64,000 nucleotides of DNA from Limnomonas spitsbergensis (Eukaryota; Chlorophyta; Chlorophyceae; Chlamydomonadales). Position 1 is the first letter of the stretch; each line of letters opens with the position of its first letter. A program made the translations under genes and the position numbers. The notes under the pieces were generated by a model. The model did no database searches, was not told where the DNA came from, and saw only the letters and a list, made by a program, of their open reading frames with translations. Positions 12,501 to 23,800 of the stretch are shown one piece after another. The DNA lies in NCBI GenBank assembly GCA_037349105.1, contig JAYJMM010000105.1:2914001-2978000 (forward strand), read 5' to 3'.

Positions 12501-14003
12501 CTCTGCGTCACGCCCAGGCGCAGGGGAGGGGCTGCCAAGCGGCAGCGTCGGCAGGCTAAATGACCGAAGCTGCTGCTGCTGCTGCTGCAGGTGTAACAAC
12601 GGGTCCGGCAGCTGCTGCGACAGTTGGCGCAAGGGTGGGGGCGCCATCGCGGGAACCCCATGGGCCACGCTCGGGGAAGAGGACGCAACGTTCACTGCCC
12701 AACTGGACAAGCTTGGCATTGGTCCCCTGCTGAGGCCCGGCATGCTCAGGGCACATGGCTGAAGCTGAGGGTGCTGAAGTTGAGGCGCACTCTGAACCGA
12801 ATCAGACTTGAGGAACGGGGAGCCACGCACACCAAAACTCTTCGGATAGAGCTCGGAAGAGTTGTTCCTGGACGGTTGAAGGTTCAGGCCCGCCGACTGC
12901 CTGCTGCCCGCAATGGGGATGGGGCCACCGCAGCCCGCTGCAGATGCCAGCAGGCCGGCGGGCCAGCCAACGCTGCCCTCCGGCAGCACATGCATGCCCT
13001 GGAGCACCTGAAGGACAGCGGACGCATTGAAGGGCAGAGTGGAAGGGCCCTTGTGCATGCCAATCTGCTGCTGCTGCAGCTGTAGCGGCTGCGGCTGCTG
13101 CTGCGGCGGCGGCTGTGGCGGTGGCGGTGGCGGTGGCAAGGATGGGCATGCGTGCCTGATATACTGGACTTGCGGCAGTAGCCGAAGCGACGCTACGTTA
13201 GCGAGTGTTGATGCACCCCCCCCTTGTATCGCAGCTTGAGGGGGTGCGGCGAGCCCCCAGGGCACAGGGTCCGGTCCCACAGCAGAAGCTGATCCTCCTC
13301 GATTGGTAACTTGCTCCATTAGACTATTGATCAGGCTCTGCATGGTGGCAGAGGAGGTGGAGGCGTCTCTGCCCCCGCCCAAGGCGCCCTGCTGCTGCAT
13401 GCCAGATAGCATGCGGAGCGCGTGCAGCCGGTCGTACGACGGCGGTATCGGGCCTGGCCCTGATGAGCAGGAAGGAGCTGATGGCGGCGGGTGCGACGCA
13501 TTGCTGTGGCTGCATGAGGCGGGGTTGTATACACCAAGATGCACATGGGGCGCGCCTTCACCGGTCAGAGCTCGGCCACTGACCCGTGGCATCTCTGCCC
13601 CACCTGGCTTGGGTTGCTGTAGGGCCTGGCCTGGCCCTTCACCTGAGGGAATCCCGGATACCGATGCCACAGAGCTCCCTGAGCGCATTAGGCTCTGCAG
13701 CAGGCTCTGCATGGTTCCTGAGGGGTCGCCAGATTGGAGCCCAGAGAGCAGGCTGAGGGTGCTGCGCTGGTCCCATGGTATGCATCCAGGGGAGGAGGCT
13801 CGGTGGTTGGATGATGGAGGGTCGTTAGCACCTCGGTAGGGGGGCCCGCCCTGCAGGGCTGTGGCAGCTGCGGCCTCGCTCGGTCCAGGGAACCGCTCTG
13901 CGCCGAGCTCTGTTCCAGACCCCAAAGTGGAGCCGTTGATGTTGGAACGCCACAGATCCGATCTGGACAAGTCCTCGTTCTTCAACCTGTCGCGAGTCAC
14001 CAT
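3545..14003 (-). CDS. putative bZIP-like transcription regulator, six exons
   Basis: Exons (minus): 14003-12337, 11661-11547, 7228-7169, 5605-5462, 4969-4880, 3877-3545. All junctions are GT-AG and keep phase, giving about 802 residues. Residues 1-530 are low-complexity Gln/Pro/Ser/Ala-rich with two internal repeats (TMQSLLQSLM and TMQSLINSLM), typical of an activation region. Next comes a Lys/Arg/Gly stretch (about 523-556: AVRAKRGRGKGRGQ). Exon 2 encodes a coiled coil (YDEIERLEAKIKEKQQ, then LEAEGQQLQRKERLL) with leucines at most heptad positions. The later exons are helical and acidic, with LDLTPQQTEDLIEVAR. Large Gln-rich bZIP proteins with this C-terminal layout are common in green algae. 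The classic Asn-x7-Arg basic motif is not visible, so DNA binding is inferred. The first in-frame ATG is at 14003; an upstream exon is possible. The last exon simply reads to a stop at 3545, and its true end is uncertain. Four introns carry minisatellites. Confidence 0.62.
4540..4879. repeat. 21-bp minisatellite abutting a splice donor
   Basis: About sixteen imperfect 21-bp units built from CAGCCCATCAGCTCACCTGC and close variants, with no unique bases between array and exon. It lies in the last intron of the bZIP-like gene. On the gene's strand most units read CAGGTGAGC or CAGGTGGGC, which is a 5' splice-site consensus. The real donor of the exon ending at 4880 (CAG, then GTGGGC) is the first such unit. 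Confidence 0.9.
5150..5285. repeat. dispersed repeat family B copy
   Basis: Intronic copy between two exons of the bZIP-like gene. It is recognised by the GCTGTACCAGGCCCCCATGG-like core and the tail of repeated (TA)GCTGA motifs near 5240-5280. Confidence 0.45.
5637..6055. repeat. 32-bp minisatellite beside a splice acceptor
   Basis: About thirteen diverged units of roughly 32 bp, each with CCGGCCAAGGGAGGGGGGC and TGCTTCTTTTT. It lies in the intron just upstream (in gene sense) of the exon starting at 5605. On the minus strand the units are C/T-rich. A partial unit continues to about 5620, so the pyrimidine tract of that acceptor is built from array sequence. Confidence 0.88.
6060..6200 (+). 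repeat. dispersed repeat family B copy
   Basis: Contains GGCCCAAGCAGCATGG followed by the AGCTGAAATGTAGCTGAGCC tail. Closely resembles the copy at 595-778. Intronic in the bZIP-like gene. Confidence 0.55.
6815..6990 (+). repeat. dispersed repeat family B copy with internal duplication
   Basis: Core modules (CCGCCACTGGGCCGATTGGG, then CCTACGGCCGGTGGCCCAAG and CAGCAGGGCTTA) are clear. The ACCTTAACCAGxCTAC module occurs twice. Intronic. Confidence 0.6.
8395..11530. repeat. 3.1-kb G/C-asymmetric minisatellite in an intron
   Basis: Roughly ninety units of about 35 bp, built from CCTCTCCCTGTCCCGCCCTG plus CTGCCCTCTCCCAGG. Some units have a 4-bp insertion (TGTC or TCTG). No unit contains a stop in several frames, which produces spurious reading frames above 1,000 codons on both strands. 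A higher-order period of about 760 bp is visible: CTGCCCTCACTCAGG at about 10215 recurs at about 10976, and CGCCCATTACCAGG at about 10460 recurs at about 11220. The array occupies the intron between the exons ending at 11547 and starting at 7228, and begins within about 20 bp of that donor. Confidence 0.95.
11985..12232. repeat. 18-bp minisatellite
   Basis: About fourteen units of GATGGCTAGTCCAAGGCA with few substitutions. Intronic in the bZIP-like gene, about 100 bp downstream of the first donor in gene sense. The apparent LAICLGLAICLG reading frame is repeat translation, not a gene. Confidence 0.92.
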
Positions 14004-14033
14004 AGTGATGGTCAGTTGAAAACGCGATGACAC

Positions 14034-15894
14034 GATTACTTTTTAAAGTGACGAGCTTAGCCTGCAACGCATGAGGTCACCAAATTTGTCATCATGGACA
14101 GCGCATGTCAAACAACTCTTGTTTGTCATTGCAATACAGGCGGCAAGCCTCCACCGTGATGGTGAGGCCTGGATGACAGCAATATTAGATCATTACCAAG
14201 GGAGGCATTTGGCCACGCGGGACGATGTATTATCTCTGTTGTATTCACTAGAGTAGCGCTGCAGGACGTCGGACATAGACAGCCTGCCCGCAGCGGTTCC
14301 GATATTCGACGATAAGTGCGCATCTTGGTCGCCCTGCATTGGAGCTAGCTGGCTGTTATAACGCGCATTAGATACAGGTTTCGTGTTGTCAGCTCTCCAG
14401 GAAAGAGATTTTCATTACTTGCATAAGCCGTACTTGCTGACAGAAAAGTAATTGTGGCGTGCCTTTAGGATTTCCTCTCCGACGTTCATCAATTGCCGGT
14501 ATGTGATATCCATCCTCTGATATCCATCAAGGCCAAACACGATTTTTGGGTTAAAGAAATTGGTTACGAAGGCGAAGAAAACCACACATATCCGGTTATA
14601 CTCTTTCTAGTGACCATGGCTGATGATCACCTCGTGTCAAGAGCATATGGCTGGTGACAAAACAAACTCGGAGATGCGTGTAAACCACGTGCGCTGAAGT
14701 AAAGAGCCTGTGACTTGTTGAACAGCATGCACCCCAACAAGACTTACAGTTGAGGTCACTTATAAGTCATTCCCTGTTTCATTCCCCTCGTGTCTCAACT
14801 TATAAAAAACCCATCGCGAGATGCGTCACGAGTAATTGATCAGGGGGGGGGTAGCTCTATCTCCCCCACGAACTTCGTGTCCACAAAATAGTGAATTACT
14901 TGTGCATTATTAAAAATGCTGAGACTGGGCGCCCTGTGAAAAACTATCTTGCATCCGGCGTGGCGTTTCGGTGTCATCAGGGGGGTGTCATCTTGTGAGT
15001 GACAGTGTGACAAAGTCCTGATGGCAGGAAATTGGGTGGTACGAACCGGGGTAGGAACTTGCACCTTTACCTCTGCCTCCCTTCCCACAACCTTCAATTT
15101 TGCATCTCAGGTTTTGTAGGGTTGGGCGGCCTGCCGCATACCTTGTATAATCCCAGCAAAATAATCTACTCAGCAAAACATACTATATGAAGAAAGACAG
15201 GGACATAGTAATCCAGTATCTGAATTACTGGTTGTTGGGTCCGGTTCAATAAATACGATACTGTCCCATAAATACCGCAGGAATGGGTCCCATGACCTTG
15301 GTTGGGACCACAAGAAAGGGTGATCCCTCTAGAAGATTAGGCAAAAACAGTCGATTGGATACAATTCCAGATGTTTCCGAGATCTGTCTATAAATGGGAA
15401 CGCTGGAGGCGGGAGTTATAGCATCCTCTTCTGGGAGTTCTGGCGGAAAAGGTGTTGGCGGCCCACGACAATCCCAGGACCAGGTGAGGGGCAAGAAATA
15501 GCAGCCAGAGAAGGTGGGGCACAGGATTTTCTGACTGCATGTCTGCGTCATGGAGCTGCTGGGAGGTGGGAGCATACAAATTTAGCATGTCAGATACCGG
15601 CATCTAGCAGCAATCTAGGCACTGCCCAGTAATTGATCATTTATATGCAAGCTGGCAGCATTCGAAATCACCCTGTCGAACAGGCAAAGACATACTGGCA
15701 TGTTCATTGCATGCTGCCTCACTGGCCTTGAAAACATGGATATTGGGTGGATGCATCAGTTAACTGCCAGTAACAAAAACCCTATCAGCATCACTAGCGT
15801 GCTTCATGCCAGCATGCTCACAGCCATCACTGATGATTGGGCACGCTTGTACGAGCACGTCTCTTCTGAGCAGTTTGAATCTTAGCGGCATCGT
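14034..15894. other. intergenic stretch
   Basis: Lies upstream of the bZIP-like gene (its promoter side). No coding pattern or defined regulatory element can be supported. A reading frame on the minus strand at 15388-15603 contains LNLYAPTS, which is reminiscent of a LINE endonuclease strand but is isolated and unproven. Confidence 0.35.
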
Positions 15895-16430
15895 GGCACG
15901 CTTTTTCACGCTTTCCTCTTGATGCATGCAGGCCATGCACAACGAGCAGATGAAGGCCGTGGCAAGCTTCATGTGGCCTCTGTGGCCTTCATCAAGGCCT
16001 GTGACAGCATGCCATAGGGGCAGCTGTGGCGGCATTGTGTAAGCTCCTTCACCTGCAATCAGGCTTGTTACGTGTTGTGCAAGGGCTTTTTAAGGGTGCA
16101 GCCTACATGCTCACGGATGGCCACAAAAGCGCTGGGCCTGTGCATTGCACCAGAGGTATAAAGCAGGGCTGCCCACTGAGTCCTATGCTCCTTAGCTGGT
16201 ATATCAGTGGCCTGCTGGGTAGGCTGGCAGCTATGTGCCTGACAGAGGGCACTGTTCTAGGGGCGGGGCGACAGTTACGTGTCTTGCTTTATGCGGACGA
16301 ACTATGCCTGCTAGCCCACATCTCGGCAGGGTTACAACTAACGCATGCTGGATGCCCTGCAAGTTTATGTGGTGGATAAACAGCTCCATGCCATTAGCAA
16401 CGCATCGTTGAGGTAAACGAACGGTTCAGA
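15895..16430 (+). pseudogene. degenerate non-LTR (LINE) reverse transcriptase fragment
   Basis: Across frameshifts the plus strand encodes recognisable RT landmarks in order. FIKACDSMP at about 15990-16015 resembles the motif A region of LINE RT (usually DFxKAYDSxxR). GIKQGCPLSPMLLSWYI follows at about 16155-16205. LLYADELCLLA at about 16288-16320 is motif C, with the usual YADD changed to YADE. MLDALQVYVVDKQL at about 16345-16388 is in another frame. Stops and shifts between these blocks, the changed catalytic Asp and the short length show a dead 5'-truncated copy. A family-A repeat lies just downstream and may be its 3' tail. Confidence 0.85.
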
Positions 16431-16524
16431 GACTGGGGAGTCCTCTGACTCTCCTTTTCTCACACTCTTGTCTGTACCTTAATTTATTTTCCTTTTTTCC
16501 CTATCCTTTTCCCCCATACCAAAC

Positions 16525-16580
16525 AATTTGGCACCCATGCCGCCGAGCCTTTAAGCAGGGCTTGTAGGCGCAACATCAAT
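16525..16580 (+). repeat. dispersed repeat family A copy after the LINE relic
   Basis: Reads GGCACCCATGCCGCCGAGCC, then a TTTAAGCAGGGCTT-like stretch and GGCGCAACATCA. This matches the core seen in clusters at 40.0-40.4 kb. Its position about 100-150 bp past the reverse-transcriptase remnant suggests a LINE 3' end. Confidence 0.55.
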
Positions 16581-17862
16581 CAGATATCAGCCCCTCCTTT
16601 TATTTGCATTGCTTTGCTGCATGACACATGTTTTAGCCTGCTGAAGATACATATTCAACTATGCTTCATGGTGCGGAGAGAGCAGGGCGTAGAGAGCAGG
16701 GCGGGGAGAGTTGGGTAGACCGATATGAGCAACGCCCACTCTCACTGGGGGGGGGCAGGTACATGCCAGCGTGATCTTCACTTACACCAATTGGGGCGGG
16801 TATTGGCTAGCTGGCTGGAAACAGCAGTAAGCTAATTGGCTGCCGGTCAACCCAAAGATAGTGGAGCACGCAGTTAAAGCATCGCTCAACCTCGAGGTGT
16901 GCGTAGGTAGGGGTAGCGTGTGCTATACCCCATAGGTAGCTACCTAGCTCACGCAAGCCTGTTGAGGAGGAGCTTGTTAAGTAGCAGGCTGATAGCAGAT
17001 AGCACCAGCAGGGGCAGGCCATCATGAGGCTGATTCAAAATATCTGACGCAATATAATAGCGACAGAAACAACGTTGTTTGATGACAAAGTCACATGATG
17101 ACATCAGGCTCTCATGTGCAATGCCACACTAACTGAGAATGGCACAGCAGGCAGCGGTCTGGAATGCATAAAGGCCACAGCTCTGTCGCGGGGTGGTGCA
17201 CAGTTGAATGGCGAAGCAAGATCACATGCAGCAACACGACAAACATTTCAGGGCAGATGCTGCAAAACAGGAAGACAGCAAGCACTTACGCTTTTCGTTC
17301 AGGTTTACGCAGTGCATGAGGGATGAACAGAAATATCACAAGCAAGCTATAAAACCAAGGTGCGCTCCAATTTACAGCGCACCAAGAAAAAAACAGAAAG
17401 GTATCATCCGTAAATTGATCAGCAGAAGCCGAGTGACAATCATGACAAGATAACTGACTAACTGTGGGCCCCTGCTTCTGAAGAAGGTTGATAGATGTGC
17501 TACTCCAGCATACAGACATTTGCCTCCTCATTATTCAAATCCTGGGTCCTCTTGGGACCCATGTATCAAAAATCAATGAGGACTTAGTGCACACCATCGA
17601 GAAATTAGACAGAGGCATACCGGTATGTTAGTTCATGAATTTCTGCCATACCAGTGCAGGTATGGCATACCGTATGTCATCCATATGCCATAATTTGAGT
17701 CTCAGAGCAGCTGGCAACGAGTGCTGCTCGCCCGCTCTCCGCCAAAAATGGAGGAAGCAGATGCGCAGGCCAACTCCCATATAGTGGCATTAAAGCTTAA
17801 GAGCCATCACAGGTGGAGTCATGCCAGGCATTCAGACATGCTAAGTCGGCTGAAGCACTTTG
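16581..17862. other. intergenic stretch
   Basis: No convincing gene or repeat array is visible. It lies past the 3' end of the EEP-domain gene, which terminates at 17863 on the minus strand. Confidence 0.35.
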
Positions 17863-20800
17863 CTAGTACTTGACCGCAGACCTCACGACCGAGCCGACGG
17901 CGGCAGCCGGCCTCCCATACGAAGAGGAGGCAGCGACCCCTGAAGCGCGCACGTTGTCCACCGACGCACGCGGCGAGCCCGACTGCGGCGAGCCCATCAG
18001 CGGCGTGCTTGGCCCTTCGGGAGTGAGCACTCGGGGCTGACCAGAATGCTGCCTCAGCGGCAGCGCCGCTGGTTTTGCCCGGGTGACCTCGTCGTACAGC
18101 CCGTAGCCTCCCCCGGTAGAGACCTCATCTCGCAGGCCGGGCCTGGCCCCGCTCACCCCCGCTGCCTTGCCGGCATGATTGGACACATCAGCGTCCAGCC
18201 CATAGCCGCCACCTCCTCCGCCGCTCACCGCCGTTTTGCTGGAGAGCTTGGAAACGTCTGCATCCAGGCCGTAGCCACCATCGCCACCGCCTCTGCCATT
18301 GACGGCCGCCTTGCCTGAGAGGGTGGAAACGTCAGCATCAAGCCCATACCCGCCGCCCCTGCCGCCGCTGTTGCCGGCCGTGGATGCCGACGCCGCGCCG
18401 TACGGCGTGCGTGCAGCACGTAGCGGGTCCGAGGTCAGCGCGTCGACGTAGGACTGCGGCCGGGTGAGCACCGCGGCGGTTGGACGTGCGGGGGAGGATG
18501 TCCTGCTGTCAAATTCCCCTGTCACCGCTCCCCCTCCGCCGCCGTATGGGGGCAGCTCAGCTCGGGAGGTAGATCTAGGCGAATCCGCGGTTGGCTTCTT
18601 AACAAGCGGCGTCCCCGCGTCAGGTTTGGAGATCACGCGGACCTCGCCCCACACCAAGGCGTGATGGCCCGGGAGGCTGCACTGAAGCTGCGGCTGTAGG
18701 GCCACGACGTCGGATCTGAAATCCAGCAATGGCAGCAGCAATGGGAGTGTAAGGGCGTGGGCAACAGTAGCAAAGCAGATACAGACGCAGAAAGGGAGTT
18801 CAAGGAACAGAATGATCATGTCCATGGTACACGATTTTGCAGCTTACTCTGGAGCTGCACACCCATTTCAAAGTAATCGGGGTGAGCTGAGTGTACTGCG
18901 TGTACTGCCTTTTGACTGATAGAGGACTGTTGATGGATTGCAAAATATCTATGATCTGAAGTTTGGCCTTGCATACGAGATCTGAGATCCGGACAAATGC
19001 CTTGTGGAAGATATCTGAGATCTGCAGCGCTGCATTGTACCTGAAGGGGGGCCTTGCGTAGTCTCCTACTTCTCCCTGCCTGGTGATGGGCTGCATGGGC
19101 CGGTCGTCCCGCGGGAGCTTGCTGCCGCCAAACACGCTCTGCGGAAAACAGGAAACAGGGAAAGGTGAAATCGAAACATGAGCCAGCAAGAAGCATCCAA
19201 AACATCGATTTATATGTAGTTGCAGCAGCAACGACAGCGGAAACAGAAGAAGAAGTTACAGTGGTAATTATATTGTGCATCGGGGCCCATTGATGGGTCA
19301 TCAATTTTAACTCAAAAGAGGCCCAGCCCGACCCATGCCCCAAAGTAGGTGCAGGCAAAAGGCAAGAATCGGTAATTATTGGTAATTGTATCGGTAGTGC
19401 ACTGGAGGGACATTTCCGTGGCCATTGGAGCCTGCTGCATTTAAAATAAATAAATCGGTACACGCTCTGAGGTGTGGATTAAGGAGGCCACCTGTTCGGC
19501 CGTAGCGTTAGGTGAGCCTGTTGCATTATCCCTGATGCCGGGCTGCCGGAAGTCAAGGTTGCTCCCAACTGGTCAAGCAGTGGCCGTTCGCAGTTGATTC
19601 TGTGCGCGCTAGCGGTAAAACATCATTTAAGCCCAAACCCTAGAATACCGGTAAGCCAATGCCATGAAACCAACTGAACTGCAAATGGCCTGTGCCCCTC
19701 ACGCACCTTGCTGGCACAGATGTCGTCACAGTGCTGCATGGTCTTGAGCTGCGTGCCGGTCCCTTCATCCAGCAGGAATTCCCAGGAGGCGGCATCCAGT
19801 ACTCTGCAGAGAGCAGCGGGGAGGGGCGCATTGTTTAAGGTGGTTGGCTACCATGTTAAAGGTGGTTGGCTACCATTGTTTAAGGTGGTTGGCTACCATG
19901 TTGAAGGTGGTTGGCTACCATTGTTTAAGGTGGTTGGCTACCATGTTTAAGGTGGTTGGCTACCATTGTTTAAGGTGGTTGGCTACCATTGTTTAAGGTG
20001 GTTGGCTACCATTGTTTAAGGTGGTTGGCTACCATGTTAAAGGTGGTTGGCTACCATTGTTTAAGGTGGTTGGCTACCATTTTACAGGTGGTTGGCTACC
20101 CTGGAGCTTCATGCCAGCACCTTAAGCCACCAGGTACTCCCAGGGGGCGGCATCCAGTATGCTTCATGGAGCAGAGGGGGGAAGAGAAGAAGACACTTTG
20201 GTGTGTCATAGTGCTTGCTTCAGCTACCATGCAGCTGCATCGTGAATTACAACCCATCCAGGGCGCTGCAAGGGGTGAACGGGAGGGAAGGCTTCGTTCT
20301 ATTCCAATGGTGATTCAGCTACCATTCAGCTACATCACAGTCTAAGGCTGGCGACCAGGGCAAAGCAAGGGGCAGAGGGGAGAAGCCTTCAGTGCAGCGC
20401 TGTGCAACAGCGCCATAATACAGACATCGTGTAAGTAATGACGGTCCCTTACCGGTAAAAGTAGCTGAATTTGCCTTGAGATTACAGTGACTGAAATTCA
20501 GCTACGTAAGTCAGCTACTGTAAGGACCGTAATCGGCACAGCACAGCATCAGTGCCTGTGGGCTTCATACCATATTTTAGTGCCATGGATAGGGTGAGGG
20601 GAGGCCCAAGGGGCCACAAGATTCTGCTATAGCGTGCTCTTCTGCCAAGGCAGCTGGCTGTAGGGTCCGACTGATAAATCCCCCCAGCTATGGCTCCCCA
20701 GCTCCTCCCTAACGGTAGCTGGTCTAGTGCAATAAAAGGACGGGAACGGTTTAGCAAGTCCGCTACCACCCATCAAACTCATCCCCTCCAGCCAACCCAA

Positions 20801-23800
20801 CATAATTCGCCCTTTTTCACTTAGCGGCATACTCACCCTCCCCCCCCCCCCTCCCCAGCAGATACTGCCCCCCTCCTCCCTTCCCCCGTGCTCCAATGTT
20901 TGTTTAAGCCCATGTCAGCTGAAGGTCAGTAACATCACGGCCTACGGCCTGGGGGATCTGGTGCAGCAAGCCCTGCCGCTAGGGCCACCGGCTGTAGGGC
21001 GGTCAAGGTTTGGTCCTCATCGGCCCATTCAGGGCTGCTCAAGTGTCCTATTAAAAGTTTCTGGTGCTACTGACTGAATTAAACACCGATCTGCTCACAG
21101 AACCGGATCGCAGCCAAACCTCCTTAAGACAACCTTCTACATATGGTAGGACAGGTCTACGACTCTCTGAGCCACACCTGCGGCAAACTCTCCTCCCCTC
21201 CCCCCCGTCCCCATCTCCCCGCTGCCCTCCTTGATCCTTCCCCTCCCAGCTCACAGGGCTGGATCGCAGTTAAACGTCCCAACAACGATTGTCCACATCC
21301 GGCCGGACAGGCCCGTATGACGCGCCTGCACCTCGCGACTGGCCGCCTGTAGGCAGGCCCCCAGGTGCTTGCGATCCCCCTGGGCCTCGGCTCCCCCGGG
21401 GGGTAGGCTCACAGCAACCACAACCACGGGACGCTGGCGGACCTGTGTGGGTGGGTGTGAGAGAGGGTGTGACCGTGGGTGGGAGGGGAGAAGTGACTGA
21501 GGGTGTGAGAGAAGGTGTGACCGTGGGTGTGAGAGGAGGTGTGACCATGGGTGTGAGAGGAGGTGTGACCGTGGTTGTGAGGGGAGGTGCTTGCAATACC
21601 CCCGGACATCCATGCCATCGGCGGGAAGGTTCAACCGGCTACAGTGACAGGACGTTGCCGGAACTGTAAGGTTGGGTGTGGAAGGTGTGAACTAGGGTGT
21701 GACAGGTGTGACAGGTGTGTGAGGGATAATCGAAGGTGTGGCAGATGCTTGCGATGTCTCTGGGCCCCGAGCCCGGCAGGCAGGTTCGCTACGACAACCA
21801 CCACGGGACCCTGCCGGACCTGTGGAGCCAGGAGAAGGAGTGTCTGAGGGTGTGAAAGGAGTGACTACGTGTGTAAGAGGAGGTGTGGCCGAGGGTGTGA
21901 GGGGAGGTGTGACCGAGGTTGAGAGGGAAGGAGTGGCCGAGGGTGTGGAGGGAAGAGTGGCCAGGGGTGTGAGGGGAGGTATGACCTAGGGTGTGAGGGG
22001 AGGTGTGACCGAGGGTGTGGGGGAGGTGTGGCCGAGGGTGTGATGGGAAGTGTGACCGATAATGCGAGGGGAATTGTGCCCGATGACGTGAGGAGAGTTG
22101 TGACCGATGGTGTGAGGGGAGGTGTGGCCGAGGTTGTGAGGGGAGGTGTGCCCGAGGGTGTGAGGGGAGGTGTGCCCGAGGTGGTGAGGGGAGGTGTGCC
22201 CGAGGGTGTGAGGGGAGGTGTGACCGAGGGGGAGAGATGAGGTGTGGCCAAGAGTGTGAAAGAAGGTGTGAGGGAAAGTGTAACCACATGTATGCATGCA
22301 GGTGTGACCGAGGGCGCGAGGGGAGGTATGGCCAAGGGTGTGACTGAGGGTGTGAGGGGAGGTGTGACCGAGGACGTGAGGGGAGTTGTGGCCGTGGGTG
22401 TGAGGGGAGGTGTGTGTGTGTAATGGGAGTTGTGACAGTGGGTGAGAGGGGAGGTGTGACCAAGTATGTAGGGGCTCAATTACCAGTGGTGTTTTATGAG
22501 CGCCAGGCCGCTCCCTTGAGTTGGCTGCTCATCAGACCTTAGGTGAATGGAAACAAAACCATAACTCGCCTACAGTGCCAGTGGCCCAAGCAGATATGCT
22601 TGCTGCACCAGGACCCCCAACCCCAACCCTCCCCCGACTGTCGGCTGTGATGAGCCGAATTGTGGTAGAAGCACCCAAACGGGCAACAAGTGGTGATGGT
22701 CACGAGTGGCGAGGAGAGTTTGTAACCACACAGGTCATGCTTATTCTATATAAAATAGTAGTGCACAATGTCGGTCACCCTCTGCAGCACCACACTGCAA
22801 ACAACCAACACCGTACCTTGGTTTAGGGCTTACCCCTGCATCTAACCTCTCCCCCTCCATTCACCGCCCACCATGACCCCCCCTCACCCACACACCATGC
22901 CAACCTCCTTGGTTTGACATTGCGCCCCTGCACCCATCCGTCGCCCTCCGCTAAGTGTCCCACTGTGCGTCGCCCCACCACTCACTGCCAATACACCTAG
23001 CATGCACCGACCCACCCGTCCTTGGTTAAGAGTTTAGTCCCTGGGCGCATCCACATTGTCCCACCATTCACCGTCCCATTATTTACCGCGTAGCCCCTCA
23101 CCTGAAACACCTCACCTGTCACCTCCCCAGGTCATCTTTATAAATCCATCCACCGCCCCACCATCCACTTACCATGAACACCCATAATTCACGGCACCGC
23201 CACTCATAGCCCCACCACACATAGCCCCACCAGTCCACCACTTACCGCAAACACGCCCATGAAGACATCTCTGGAAAGGAGCGCTCCGAAGCCGCCCTTA
23301 ACGCCGGCCTCCACCGCCAGGAAGCTGCCTGGCAGCTGTCCCTCCTGCTCTACGCCATGGCTGGGTGTGGAGGAGGAAGCGTAGGATGAGGGCCTGGATC
23401 TGAGCAGGCCAGAGCCTCCCCAGGGCTCCACCGCTGGTTCCCTCCAAAGCAGGGCGGCGCATTCGGGGGGCACGCCGCGATAACCAGCGTCGCGGCTCGG
23501 GGCAGCTGGCGGGCTGCAGCAGTAGCGCCATGTCTCTGTGGGTTCAGGGTTTAGGGGTCGGGTTTAAGACAAGGTTTCAGGTTCAGGGTTTCGAGCACCA
23601 CAGGAGGAGAGCAACAGAAGTATGGGGGGACAACAAAACTGTCAGTGGCCTGCATATTAAGTGGATAGGGGGAAACAGCCGCTGGGAAGCGGGCATGCGG
23701 CACTTAAGGTCAACCTTGAAACCTGGAGAAATACCGTGGACCCTGGACAGTGGACACTTGGGACCACCGAGCTGATCCCTGTCCACCCCTAGCCTCACCA

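Noticed and set aside
15246..15603. LINE endonuclease fragment (LNLYAPTS) on the minus strand
   Set aside because: A single short motif, opposite in strand to the nearby RT relic, without the other endonuclease motifs.
21789..22479. Pro/Ser/Thr/His-rich frames of 200+ codons on the minus strand
   Set aside because: Translation of the 24-27-bp array; several frames are open at once and no unique sequence is attached.
23530..23600. Telomere-like GGGTTTAGGG and GGGTTCAGGG stretches (also near 26750 and 61540)
   Set aside because: Only two or three irregular units each; no array that would mark a telomere or an interstitial telomere block.
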